From positions 1-15,688 of the forward strand of contig CAZJDM010000107.1 in the NCBI GenBank assembly GCA_964544765.1: 15,688 nt of DNA, read 5' to 3'. A model generated the notes under the pieces. That model saw only the letters and a program-made list of their open reading frames with translations. It was not told the DNA's origin and made no database searches. This stretch comes from CAZJDM01 sp964544765 (lineage in GTDB: Bacteria > Bdellovibrionota_B > Oligoflexia > CAYFLR01). Position 1 is the first letter of the stretch, and each line of letters begins with the position of its first letter. Shown piece after piece: positions 1-6,857 of the stretch. Made by a program: the position numbers and the translations under genes.

Positions 1-475
1 CATCATCAACCATAATTTCATAGGCTGGATCACTATGTTCTTCGTCAATAATTACCGATAGTTTTAACGGCATAGGCTCGCCAGAAGTAGCAAGTTCCAG
101 AGCATTTCGTGGCATAGCTGTGGCAGTTACCCGGTATTGAATATTAGAGCTACTCACTAACATCAATTTGGGAGAGCTTTTAGGTGAACTTTTGGGAGAA
201 CTCTTAGGTGAGCTCTTGGGGCTACTTAAAGATCCTGGAGTAACTGCTACATTTAGTTTTACCAGTTTATAACCACTGATCTTTGAATCGGGTTCCTTAG
301 CTGCTGGAGGAGTAATTTGACCGTTGGTATTTACATTTACTTCATCTACTTTGACATCACAGGTAGTAAAAATTAGATAAATTGATGAAATTGATAGAAT
401 GTTTAATAAACCAATTAAAAATAATCGCAGAAATTGATTTTTTATCCTGTTTATATAAAAATATAAATAGTACAT
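1..475 (-). CDS. Exported or lipoprotein-like protein with SSPK repeats (C-terminus outside window)
   Basis: An open frame starts at the ATG ending at 475 and runs off the left edge, giving the first 158 residues. The start is preceded by AAGG about 8 bases upstream. Residues 1-37 hold basic residues and a long hydrophobic stretch (about 17-37) ending at Cys39 in the context FTTC; this resembles a signal peptide or poor lipobox, so membrane anchoring through Cys39 is possible but not certain. Residues 84-103 are five exact SSPK units, a flexible linker-like stretch. The following part (about 104-158) is mixed hydrophobic/acidic and could begin a folded extracytoplasmic domain. I do not recognise the family. 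The gene is on the same strand as smpB but about 215 bases downstream of it, so it is probably a separate transcript. Confidence 0.75.
   Translation of the reverse strand, partial: MYYLYFYINRIKNQFLRLFLIGLLNILSISSIYLIFTTCDVKVDEVNVNTNGQITPPAAKEPDSKISGYKLVKLNVAVTPGSLSSPKSSPKSSPKSSPKSSPKLMLVSSSNIQYRVTATAMPRNALELATSGEPMPLKLSVIIDEEHSDPAYEIMVDD
167..226 (-). repeat. Five tandem 12-bp units encoding SSPK
   Basis: Five in-frame 12-bp units each encode Ser-Ser-Pro-Lys. The units differ at synonymous positions (AGC/AGT, TCA/TCT, CCC/CCT, AAG/AAA), so the protein repeat is exact while the DNA repeat is not. This suggests an old repeat kept at protein level rather than a fresh slippage product. Confidence 0.9.
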
Positions 476-686
476 GATAAAATCCTTAAATAAATATTAG
501 GAATTAAAGCATATTATAAGTTATTATCCCTTATTGACTTAATCGGTATAAAAGTAGAATAAATTAAGTGATCTGGGAAGTTTATTGAATATTTATAATG
601 TATGAATGTTTACAATGAGTTAGTGGAGAATTTATTTTAGAACTATTTTAGCTAATTTTACTAGATCATTTGTAAAGGGAAGATGG

Positions 687-721
687 AAAAATCACGTACC
701 CCTTATTTTCCCGTGATTTTT
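687..721 (-). terminator. Candidate Rho-independent terminator of smpB
   Basis: A perfect 10-bp inverted repeat (687-696 with 712-721, arms AAAAATCACG / CGTGATTTTT, 15-base loop) sits at the end of smpB. Read on the minus strand, the stem ends in five T. The smpB stop codon (692-694) lies within the descending arm. The stem has only three G:C pairs, so termination strength is uncertain. Confidence 0.5.
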
Positions 722-1234
722 CTGGATGCCGGACATATCTCGTTTAACGGCCTTTTCTTTGAGAGTGGCTCGTTTGTCATGGAGCTGTTTACCTTTAGCT
801 GTTGCTATTTCAATTTTTACTAACCCCTTAATTAAATAAACTATTGTAGAGACGATGGTTAGACCCTTTTCTCGTGTTGCTTGAGCCAGTTTGAAAATTT
901 CTTTTTTGTGTAACAATAACTTCTTGTTCCTTAAAGGATAATGATTAAAACGATTTGCTTTTTCATAGGGACCGATGTGCATTCCGATTATAAATGCCTG
1001 ATTATTCTTATCTATTTTGACGTATGAGTCCTTTAAGTTTACCTTGCCTGATCTGATCGACTTTACTTCTGTACCTTTTAACTCAATTCCAGCTTGGTAT
1101 TTTTCCAGAATCATATATTCATGATGAGCTTTCTTATTACGTGCAATCACCTTTATACTACTGGACTTATCATCTTTGGTGGTTTTATCTGGTTTACCTT
1201 TTTTACTTTTTTTGGTTACCTTGCTTTTGTTCAT
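692..1234 (-). CDS. smpB: SsrA-binding protein SmpB
   Basis: SmpB binds tmRNA and brings it to stalled ribosomes for trans-translation in the cytoplasm. The 180-residue product carries family hallmarks in order: an N-terminal RNKKAHHEY block (32-40), AGIELKGTEVKSIRSGKVNL (48-67), HIGPYEKAN (86-94), LLLHKKEI (106-113), and the C-terminal GKQLHDKR (148-155) followed by a basic tail that in the family enters the decoding centre. It is longer than the usual 150-160 residues because of a lysine-rich N-terminal extension of about 27 residues. No clear Shine-Dalgarno precedes the ATG, and no better internal start exists before the conserved block. No ssrA gene lies in the flanking sequence. A terminator-like hairpin overlaps the stop. 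Confidence 0.97.
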   Translation of the reverse strand: MNKSKVTKKSKKGKPDKTTKDDKSSSIKVIARNKKAHHEYMILEKYQAGIELKGTEVKSIRSGKVNLKDSYVKIDKNNQAFIIGMHIGPYEKANRFNHYPLRNKKLLLHKKEIFKLAQATREKGLTIVSTIVYLIKGLVKIEIATAKGKQLHDKRATLKEKAVKRDMSGIQKNHGKIRGT

Positions 1235-1313
1235 AATATTTTTTTAGTTATTTCAAATATTGAATTCTATCAAATTCACTAATTTTTTTGATCCAGGTTT
1301 GGATAAAAAAAAA

Positions 1314-1342
1314 TTGACCTAGACCTTAATACCTCATATTCT
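1314..1342 (+). promoter_or_regulatory. Candidate sigma70 promoter for tusA
   Basis: TTGACC (1314-1319), a 17-base spacer and TATTCT (1337-1342) lie about 60 bases before the tusA start. The -35 matches five and the -10 four of six consensus positions. Confidence 0.5.
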
Positions 1343-1400
1343 TGATAGAGTAAACTTAATATAATTTTAGAAATTGTTAAATCTTTTTGTTGGAGGAATG

Positions 1401-1628
1401 ATGGCGCGGCATAAACTGGATTGTACTGGTCTTAAGTGTCCAATGCCTATTGTCAAGATAGCAAAAGAAATTAAAAATATTGACACTGATGATACCTTAG
1501 AAGTGATTAGCACCGATGCGGGTTTTAAATTAGATGTCGAAGCTTGGTGTAATAGGACAGGAAACCAACTTATGAGTTTTGATGAGTTGGTTGATAACAA
1601 TTTTGTAGCGGTAATAGTAAAAAAATAA
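1401..1628 (+). CDS. tusA: TusA/SirA-family sulfur carrier protein
   Basis: A small sulfur-relay protein (75 residues) of the TusA/SirA/YeeD family. The signature CPxP motif is present as C13-P-M-P16, after the usual D-x-x-G-L-x element (DCTGLKCPMP); in the family this Cys carries a persulfide. Additional cysteines are C8 and C50. The frame is open from a TTG at 1374, but GGAGG (1392-1396) places the real start at one of two adjacent ATGs (1398 or 1401); I chose 1401, which gives the better spacing and a normal family length. A promoter-like -35/-10 pair lies upstream. It converges on a DsrE/DsrF-type gene, and such proteins often partner TusA-like carriers, so joint sulfur handling is likely, although the two are not co-transcribed. 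Confidence 0.9.
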   Translation: MARHKLDCTGLKCPMPIVKIAKEIKNIDTDDTLEVISTDAGFKLDVEAWCNRTGNQLMSFDELVDNNFVAVIVKK

Positions 1629-1670
1629 GTTTCAATAGAAGTTTTGATGATTAGATGAAAAGTGAAACTT
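1627..1670. terminator. Weak hairpin between convergent tusA and DsrE-type genes
   Basis: AAGTTTCA (1627-1634) pairs with TGAAACTT (1663-1670) across a 28-base loop in the junction of two convergent genes. Stability is low and no clean T-run follows on either strand, so it is at best a weak bidirectional terminator. Confidence 0.25.
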
Positions 1671-2196
1671 TACCTATAGCAGCTTCTTCTAGGTACTTGG
1701 TAGCGCCACAGAAGTCAATATTGGGATAAGGTATTATTTCTTCTTGTTTGAATCCCATTAGATCCATTGACATCTCACATACATAAATTTTAACACCCAT
1801 TTCTCCGGCCATCTCGATCAATTCAGGCAAAGAGGGTATTTTTTTCTTCTTCATAATACCTTTGATAAGTGTGCTACCTATACCACCCATCTCCATTTGA
1901 GATAATTTGAGTTTCTTTGAACCATTTGGCAACATAAAGCCAAACATCTTTTCGATAAAAGACTTTCCTTTCACTTTAGCTTTCGGGTTACGTAGACAAG
2001 AAGTTCCCCAAAAGGTAAAGAACATTACGACTTTCGAACCCATTGCTGCAGCACTAGTAGCAACTAAAAAAGCAGCCAATACTTTATCCAGGTTGTCCGA
2101 CATGATTAGCATTGATACTTGGTCTTTTTGTTGGTTGGCTGAAAAAGCAACCACATCTTCATGAAGTTTATTTAATTCTTGTTGAAGTTTTTCCAT
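1651..2196 (-). CDS. DsrE/DsrF/DsrH-like family protein (DrsE_2 type)
   Basis: The 181-residue protein resembles the DrsE_2 group, often labelled peroxiredoxin-family or NAD(FAD)-dependent dehydrogenase-like in databases. After an N-terminal helical stretch (1-25) come the strand-like block VSMLIMSDNLDKVLAAFLVA (27-46), the FFTFWG segment (59-64) with Cys67, the lysine-rich linker, and the conserved CEMSMDLMG element at Cys140 followed by Cys163. C140 is the usual candidate persulfide-carrying residue. It ends 22 bases from the end of tusA on the opposite strand, which supports a role in persulfide transfer, perhaps near the membrane. No convincing Shine-Dalgarno is visible upstream. The exact sulfur substrate cannot be read from sequence. 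Confidence 0.88.
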   Translation of the reverse strand: MEKLQQELNKLHEDVVAFSANQQKDQVSMLIMSDNLDKVLAAFLVATSAAAMGSKVVMFFTFWGTSCLRNPKAKVKGKSFIEKMFGFMLPNGSKKLKLSQMEMGGIGSTLIKGIMKKKKIPSLPELIEMAGEMGVKIYVCEMSMDLMGFKQEEIIPYPNIDFCGATKYLEEAAIGKVSLFI

Positions 2197-2285
2197 ACAT
2201 ATTGGCTTCGGTAATTAAAAATTAAAGCTTTAGATGTTTGAGGTAAATGGAATCTAATAGCTTGTAAATTATCTATTTTAATTGA

Positions 2286-3410
2286 TTAGGTTTCGGTGAT
2301 CCATTTAACTCCATCAGCGACAGAAATTTCCTCTTCTTTGGTAGGTGGTTTTACCAGTTTATTAAAAACTTTTAAAACTCCAGGATCAAAATCACCAGAC
2401 AATCTATTTAATGATATAATGGCTTGTTTGGGATTAAGAAATTTGTTATCTCCTAAATCTCGGAAATAACAAGCAAACTTATCAGCTAGTGCAACTATTG
2501 AAGAATAAACACGAATTCCTTTGGCATTATCCGCTTGATACCGTCCCTTATTACCGTTTGGAAATCCATAGCCGTTAAACTTCTCATGATGTTGAAGAGT
2601 GATGATAAAAACTTCTTCGGGGATTTTGACCCCTTCTCCTTCAAGCTCATTGAGTACATCTACTCCTACAATAGGATGTCTTTCATATAATCTCTGATCT
2701 TCAGGTGATAAATCGCCTGAAAAGTAATTGGGTAAGTCAAGTTTGGTTATGCCAATATCCATTAACATACATCCTAACGAAAGAACTTTTAATTGAGCAA
2801 AGGGTAGTCCAATTAGTTTGGCCATGGCAAGTGACAGTAGGGAAACAAAAGAACTGTGATCAAAAAGCTTGTGGTCGTGCTTCATCATTTTAAATAAAAA
2901 TTCCGAGATTGATTCTTCTTTGGCTACGGTATTAACAAGGTCAATTGAAATCTGTTCGGACATTTCGATAGCTTCTCTGTCAGCGAAAGACATAATTTTA
3001 GCTGAACAATCACAAATTTTCAGATAACTATTAGAAATTTCTTTTTCGTGGTTCTTTAATTCTAATAGATCCATTGAATCTTGGCGTGCCTGAGATATGT
3101 TTTGATATAATTTGCCTTTATCTTCATTGAGGACCAGGATTTTTGATACTGATTGTAATTTGGATATAACGGTTAGTATTTCATTGAACCTAATTTCAAT
3201 CATGCTGATATCTAAATTAGGATTTATGTATTCAACAATTTCATTGGTACCTAATATCCAAATTCCAAATTTTAGCTTACTAAAGTCAATTGATTTTAGT
3301 AGTCCAGGGTATATTGGAACAAAGTCCTTTAGCTGATTGGTTGACACTGAAATGCATTCAGCTTTAGTTTTTTCTTTAAAAATGTAGGTTTTGTCTTGTT
3401 TGGCGGTCAT
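2286..3410 (-). CDS. Degenerate HD-GYP domain protein
   Basis: HD-GYP proteins hydrolyse cyclic di-GMP (or related dinucleotides) using a metal site. This 374-residue protein has an unrecognised N-terminal region (1-170) and a C-terminal HD-GYP fold: DHSSFVS (184-190), LGCMLMDIGI (212-221), HPIVG (245-249), HHEKFNGYGFP (274-284) and ALADKF (307-312). Two signature positions are altered: the His of the HD pair is Met217 (D218 kept), and GYP reads GFP (F283). HHE and the distal Asp310 remain. Catalysis is therefore doubtful; a sensor or scaffold role is an alternative. Similar residue loss has been described in some predatory-bacterium HD-GYP proteins. GAGGA seven bases before the ATG supports the start. 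It stands alone on the minus strand. Confidence 0.88.
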   Translation of the reverse strand: MTAKQDKTYIFKEKTKAECISVSTNQLKDFVPIYPGLLKSIDFSKLKFGIWILGTNEIVEYINPNLDISMIEIRFNEILTVISKLQSVSKILVLNEDKGKLYQNISQARQDSMDLLELKNHEKEISNSYLKICDCSAKIMSFADREAIEMSEQISIDLVNTVAKEESISEFLFKMMKHDHKLFDHSSFVSLLSLAMAKLIGLPFAQLKVLSLGCMLMDIGITKLDLPNYFSGDLSPEDQRLYERHPIVGVDVLNELEGEGVKIPEEVFIITLQHHEKFNGYGFPNGNKGRYQADNAKGIRVYSSIVALADKFACYFRDLGDNKFLNPKQAIISLNRLSGDFDPGVLKVFNKLVKPPTKEEEISVADGVKWITET

Positions 3411-3820
3411 TAGATTTTCCTCGAAACAATGCTATCGATAATATATAAATAATATTAGTTATATATCATTAATATTATTTATAATTGTACTATATATTTC
3501 ATCATATTGGTAGTATTACCTCAGGTTTTGCTGAAACTAATTATAATGCTGTCAGTTGGGTATTCAAGATGATTATAAAGAGTATTCATTCTTTCATTGA
3601 ATTTTAATTTATAGTGGATATCTACAATTATATCATAAATTCTAAGGATTTACCTTTAACGCGACGCATCCATATTTACTATTATTCTAAATTTAAATTA
3701 TTTACATTTTAAATATAATTAGTTAAAACCTAATATAGGTGTTGGTATTTATGCGCATTATTTCAATTTATTCAATTGTTCCAGTTATATTAATACCCCT
3801 AAATAAGGAAGAAACGTTTT
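3411..3820. other. AT-rich divergent intergenic region
   Basis: 410 bases between the divergent HD-GYP gene and the broken exported-protein gene. It is very AT-rich and should hold promoters for both. I see no RNA gene, long repeat or convincing conserved ORF; a 43-codon frame from an ATG at 3751 overlaps the next gene and has no family resemblance. Confidence 0.5.
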
Positions 3821-4510
3821 TTGAAGCAACTATTCTTAATAATCATTTTAAATGGTCTTTTCTCTCTATCTATATCAGCTGAAGGCAACCTAACTTGCCT
3901 TCAATTACATATTTTGAGGTTATTGAATACACCTGAATCTATAGATGATTCTCCCGAAAGCTTTTCAGCTTTTTGCCAGGGGGTAGGTGAGTTAAGGGGT
4001 AATGCTGCAACAAGGTCCTTAAGGGCAAAAGCGCTATATCTTCTTTTTGATCGTTATCCATATTCAAGAATAAAACCATATATGGACACTCTTGCTGTCT
4101 CTCCAGCCGAGAAGGATGAAATTATCATACAAGGGTTAAGGCATAGTAGTAATAATATAATCTCAGCTCTTCCTGAGTTGATATCTGATTTAGGCAGATT
4201 ATTTGTAATTGCCGGCAGTATTAGGGAATCCAATAAGTTGTCCGACATTATTTTTGAAACACCTTTTAATGAGACGCAAACTAATTCATTAATTTTAAGA
4301 TTTATAGATTTGGTAAGGTCAGGTGATTCTTTCTATCATCTTACAGATTTTATAGAGAGGTTTCCTTTTGTGCAAAGAATACCTAACGATGATTTACGTT
4401 TTGCTTTAGCCTTATCTTTTAGGTCAGATACCGAGAACTTTTCTAAGTATGTCCATCATTTTGGATTGTCATCAAGGCACATGGAAACTTTAGAAAAAAG
4501 AGTCCGATAA
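3821..4510 (+). CDS. Segment 1 of split exported protein (signal peptide plus N-terminal domain)
   Basis: This segment of 229 residues starts at TTG: an in-frame TAA at 3800 excludes anything earlier, AAGGA lies 11 bases upstream, and the resulting N-terminus (MKQLFLIIILNGLFSLSISA, then EG) is a textbook Sec signal peptide with SISA before the cut. The mature part is helical and mixed in charge, without recognised motifs. It is probably the 5' part of the frameshifted gene described for 3821-5492, because coding-like sequence continues in the -1 frame beyond its stop. Confidence 0.6.
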   Translation: MKQLFLIIILNGLFSLSISAEGNLTCLQLHILRLLNTPESIDDSPESFSAFCQGVGELRGNAATRSLRAKALYLLFDRYPYSRIKPYMDTLAVSPAEKDEIIIQGLRHSSNNIISALPELISDLGRLFVIAGSIRESNKLSDIIFETPFNETQTNSLILRFIDLVRSGDSFYHLTDFIERFPFVQRIPNDDLRFALALSFRSDTENFSKYVHHFGLSSRHMETLEKRVR

Positions 4511-4587
4511 GAATAGTTAATCATCTTATAGATAGCAAATCAAATAATTGGCCAATATTAGTTTTACAGCTATTTCAATTTGTAAAT

Positions 4588-5244
4588 ATGGAAAACATAA
4601 CTTCATATCAAGAACTTTTTACAAGGGTTTTTACACTATTACCTCCTTTAAATAACCTAAGAGCTTTAATTATTCTTCCTGAGGATACGATAGCTTGGAA
4701 GGCTTTTTATACCTCACCTAGCGCCGTGAACTTTTTAAATAATTATGATGAATATAATATTAAACGCCAGTTTAAGAAACATCACTATGACGCAATAGGT
4801 GTTCATAATCAGGTTATTTTCTATAACCTCGTAAGCGAGTATATTCCTCAACATCTTAAAGCTATCTGGATACAGATGCCTATTAAAGAATATAACGACA
4901 GAGTGTCTTTCTTAAGAACATTAGTAAATCATCGAGATTTTGTAGATATTCTGACAAATAGCGGTGAAATTCAAGCATCAGAATTAAAATCTCTATACAG
5001 CGCGCATTTAACTCGTCAACCTGCTTCTTTATCAGATATATTAAGTGCTGAACATTGGTCACCTGGAGACATATTAGATTTATTTAAGACCGCTGTGGAT
5101 ACTGCAAAACCTATGGATACAAACATTTTGGCTCAGTATATTGCAGATGCAGCCCCTAGAATAAATTTCTTTATGCGAAGTTTAAATCTGTTATCAACCA
5201 ACAGGGTGAAGCTAAACTTCAATATGCCAGCGCTAGAAAATTAA
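4588..5244 (+). CDS. Segment 2 of split exported protein (middle domain)
   Basis: 218 residues from the first ATG, without a ribosome binding site and without a signal peptide. The frame is open upstream to 4447 and reads as protein up to the A-run at 4494-4499, so this is better seen as the middle of a longer protein than as a separate gene. Composition is helical, with no motif I recognise. The last 25 residues after about 5165 are probably out-of-frame translation, since the true continuation is in the third frame. Confidence 0.5.
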   Translation: MENITSYQELFTRVFTLLPPLNNLRALIILPEDTIAWKAFYTSPSAVNFLNNYDEYNIKRQFKKHHYDAIGVHNQVIFYNLVSEYIPQHLKAIWIQMPIKEYNDRVSFLRTLVNHRDFVDILTNSGEIQASELKSLYSAHLTRQPASLSDILSAEHWSPGDILDLFKTAVDTAKPMDTNILAQYIADAAPRINFFMRSLNLLSTNRVKLNFNMPALEN

Positions 5245-5264
5245 TTAGATATGGCAGGACCGCG

Positions 5265-5492
5265 ATGTTATCGCCAGGTATTGGGCAAGAGCCACTTAAG
5301 AATCAAACTCATCTTGCATTGGATATTATGACAAATCAAATAGATCAAATTATTGCTGAAAAAGCTAAAAATATGAAGGCTAAAACAGATAGTGTCATAA
5401 CTGTTAAAGGTACTCGTAATTATCCTGATAACGGCGGTGGTACCTACTCTGACAAAGCAGGCGGTACAATGCCTGGTGATTTTAGGTTATAG
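5265..5492 (+). CDS. Segment 3 of split exported protein (C-terminal tail)
   Basis: 75 residues from the first ATG, with the frame open back to 5160. It carries a helical stretch ending in a lysine-rich part and then a Gly/Thr-rich tail (NGGGTYSDKAGGTMPGDF) that resembles a flexible or surface-exposed end. No ribosome binding site precedes the ATG. Read as the 3' end of the frameshifted gene. Confidence 0.5.
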   Translation: MLSPGIGQEPLKNQTHLALDIMTNQIDQIIAEKAKNMKAKTDSVITVKGTRNYPDNGGGTYSDKAGGTMPGDFRL

Positions 5493-5499
5493 GTAGGTA

Positions 5500-5541
5500 A
5501 AGGTAAATAACACGGTTTCTATTTACCTTGGTTGCTTTTTT
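5500..5541 (+). terminator. Hairpin between convergent genes, candidate terminator
   Basis: A perfect 10-bp inverted repeat (AAGGTAAATA 5500-5509, TATTTACCTT 5520-5529, 10-base loop) is followed six bases later by a six-T run (5536-5541) on the plus strand. It serves the broken exported-protein gene and overlaps the stop codon of the KfrA-like gene. The offset T-run makes it less than ideal. Confidence 0.45.
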
Positions 5542-6508
5542 CATACAACTTAATTTCGGTTAGTCGATCTAAAAGCTGTTCGATTCGTAGTTCCTGTGTT
5601 TCTTTGTATTTATCCATATTTTTACTTAATTTTTGATAATCTTCGTTGATTTTAGAATAGCTTTGTTTAAGAATTTTATTACGGTCTTGTTCATATAATA
5701 ACTTCTGATGTACCTCCATATGTTCTAATTGAAATTTGCGAAGACTATTTGTGGTGGAGTCTAATTGGTGATTGTTGGTTTGTAATTGTTTATTTAATTT
5801 GGCTATTTGGTCTTCATAATGGTTGATTTTTTCGGATAATTTGGTTTCCAGCATAATCTTTTGTTGTTCCATTTTGGCATTGGTTTTTTCAAGAGACAGT
5901 ACATTGGTTTTTAATGATTCATTTTCGGAAGTAATTGATTTCATTTGATTTTCTAGAATATTTAATTGGGACTTACATTGTGTTGTATCAATTTGTAATT
6001 GCTCAATTTTTTGATGTTTTTTGTTTAGATTTCTATTTAGATCAGCAATTTCTTTCTGATTATTCTGGAGTTCAAGAGTGCTTTTAACATGATTCTCTTG
6101 GAGATTTTGAATGGTTTTTTGGGATTCTTGGGATAATTTTTCTAGATCGGCTTCTAGTTTAGATGTTTTTTCTTCGGCTTTTTTTATTAGTTCTTGGGAT
6201 GCTTGATCTCGATCTTCATAGTTTTTAAGTTTTTCTTCGGTTTGTTTGCGATCTTTAAGTACATGTTCTTGAATTTCATTGAATATGGCTTCTTTAAAAG
6301 TATCTGAAAGAATGAAGTCATTTTTTGAAATTGCTTCTTTATCAAGCTTTTGATCTTGCCAGGTTCTTAGATGGTTTAATAAAGTTGAATTGGATCCGGT
6401 TCCTAATTCGGATCTAATCATACGAACCGTAGGTCTTTTACCTTCTTTAGTGATGCTTTCACAAATTTTTTCAACTTCCTCAAAAGTAACTCCCCATGAA
6501 TTTGTCAT
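5519..6508 (-). CDS. KfrA-like DNA-binding coiled-coil protein
   Basis: The 329-residue protein begins with a KfrA N-terminal DNA-binding domain: residues 7-50 contain VTFEEVEKICESI, then GKRPTVRMIRSELGTGS (23-39) and a LLNHLRTW helix, matching the family pattern of a helix-turn-helix with the GxRPTxxxxRxxLGxGS signature. Residues from about 80 to the end are almost pure heptad-type coiled coil rich in Lys, Glu, Gln and Asn. In plasmids such as RK2, KfrA is an autorepressor linked to partition and nucleoid-like DNA organisation. The ATG ending at 6508 has AAGGAG (6515-6520) six bases upstream; the frame extends further but those codons lie in the promoter. Operator repeats overlap its promoter, which supports autoregulation. 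Whether it is on a plasmid or a chromosomal relic is unknown. Confidence 0.88.
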   Translation of the reverse strand: MTNSWGVTFEEVEKICESITKEGKRPTVRMIRSELGTGSNSTLLNHLRTWQDQKLDKEAISKNDFILSDTFKEAIFNEIQEHVLKDRKQTEEKLKNYEDRDQASQELIKKAEEKTSKLEADLEKLSQESQKTIQNLQENHVKSTLELQNNQKEIADLNRNLNKKHQKIEQLQIDTTQCKSQLNILENQMKSITSENESLKTNVLSLEKTNAKMEQQKIMLETKLSEKINHYEDQIAKLNKQLQTNNHQLDSTTNSLRKFQLEHMEVHQKLLYEQDRNKILKQSYSKINEDYQKLSKNMDKYKETQELRIEQLLDRLTEIKLYEKSNQGK

Positions 6509-6530
6509 AAAAAACTCCTTTTTTATTGTA

Positions 6531-6582
6531 ATGTAACGTATGTAACGTAACAATAATAACATAACGTTACATTTGTCGTCAA
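6531..6582 (-). promoter_or_regulatory. KfrA-like gene promoter with operator repeats
   Basis: On the minus strand TTGACG (6577-6582), an 18-base spacer and TATTAT (6553-6558) form a good sigma70 promoter. A 9-mer ATGTAACGT is found twice in tandem (6531-6539, 6540-6548) just downstream of the -10 and once inverted (6564-6572) inside the spacer. This geometry would let a bound protein block both RNA polymerase binding and escape; the KfrA-like product is the natural candidate ligand. Confidence 0.7.
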
Positions 6583-6662
6583 TATTTCACTTTTAGAAAA
6601 TTTTAGGATGTTACACGTATATATAACGTATTAATATTATTGGTATATTTAGGGATTTGCGC

Positions 6663-6698
6663 TAAAACTTCCGAAAATATGTATAAGCGGAAGTTTTA
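6663..6698. repeat. 11-bp perfect inverted repeat downstream of hicB
   Basis: TAAAACTTCCG (6663-6673) and CGGAAGTTTTA (6688-6698) form a perfect 11-bp stem with a 14-base loop. It lies between the KfrA-like promoter and the end of hicB and might terminate hicAB transcription, but the same core sequence recurs at 7559-7578 on the other side of hicAB, which suggests a boundary element instead. Confidence 0.6.
6678..6697 (-). repeat. Left copy of inverted 20-mer flanking hicAB
   Basis: Read on the minus strand this is AAAACTTCCGCTTATACATA. It matches 18 of 20 positions with the plus-strand sequence at 7559-7578, so the two form an inverted pair enclosing a unit of about 0.9 kb with hicA and hicB. 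Confidence 0.6.
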
Positions 6699-6744
6699 AT
6701 AGTAATATTATATTACCTTAAATATAGGTTATGTAAGGATTGAG

Positions 6745-6857
6745 TTATGTTCCATCAATTTTCAAAGATAGGAGCATGTAATCATGATTTACGCCATCTA
6801 TTCGTACTTTGTCGGGTATTCTTCCGGTCTTTTTGAATGCATTTTTAAGATAAGAAC
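6745..6857 (-). pseudogene. Possible coding remnant directly after hicB
   Basis: Immediately after the hicB stop, in the same frame, 37 sense codons follow before a TAA at 6745-6747. The translation includes KNAFKKTGRIPDKVRIDG and ends DYMLLSLKIDGT, which looks protein-like. There is no usable start codon near its beginning. It may be the remnant of another gene's C-terminus. No family was recognised, and a chance open stretch is not excluded. Confidence 0.3.

Larger units (their letters stand above)
3821..5492 (+). pseudogene. Frameshifted gene for exported protein of unknown function (three segments)
   Basis: Three consecutive plus-strand frames appear to be pieces of one gene. The first ends at 4510 with a stop just after an A-run (4494-4499). 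A -1 shift there continues without a stop through the 60 bases before the second segment's first ATG (residues such as KSPIRIVNHLID), showing that this ATG is not a natural start. The second ends at 5244, but the third frame is already open from 5160 and reads KFLYAKFKSVINQQGEAKLQ into the third segment, again a -1 step. Repaired at both points, the product would be about 557 residues with an N-terminal signal peptide and a Gly-rich tail. Two single-base losses in decay, assembly indels, or slippage at the A-run are possible; two shifts favour decay or sequence error. No family was recognised. Confidence 0.75.

Noticed and set aside
1094..1282. Plus-strand ORF opposite smpB
   Set aside because: Antisense shadow of a confidently identified gene; hydrophobic run results from the complementary lysine codons.
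4494..4510. Canonical -1 programmed ribosomal frameshift site at the A-run
   Set aside because: In the reading phase used, the heptamer is A-AAA-AGA, so the A-site tRNA would not re-pair well after slipping. The second break at about 5160 has no slippery sequence at all. Decay or sequence error fits better, though polymerase slippage remains possible.
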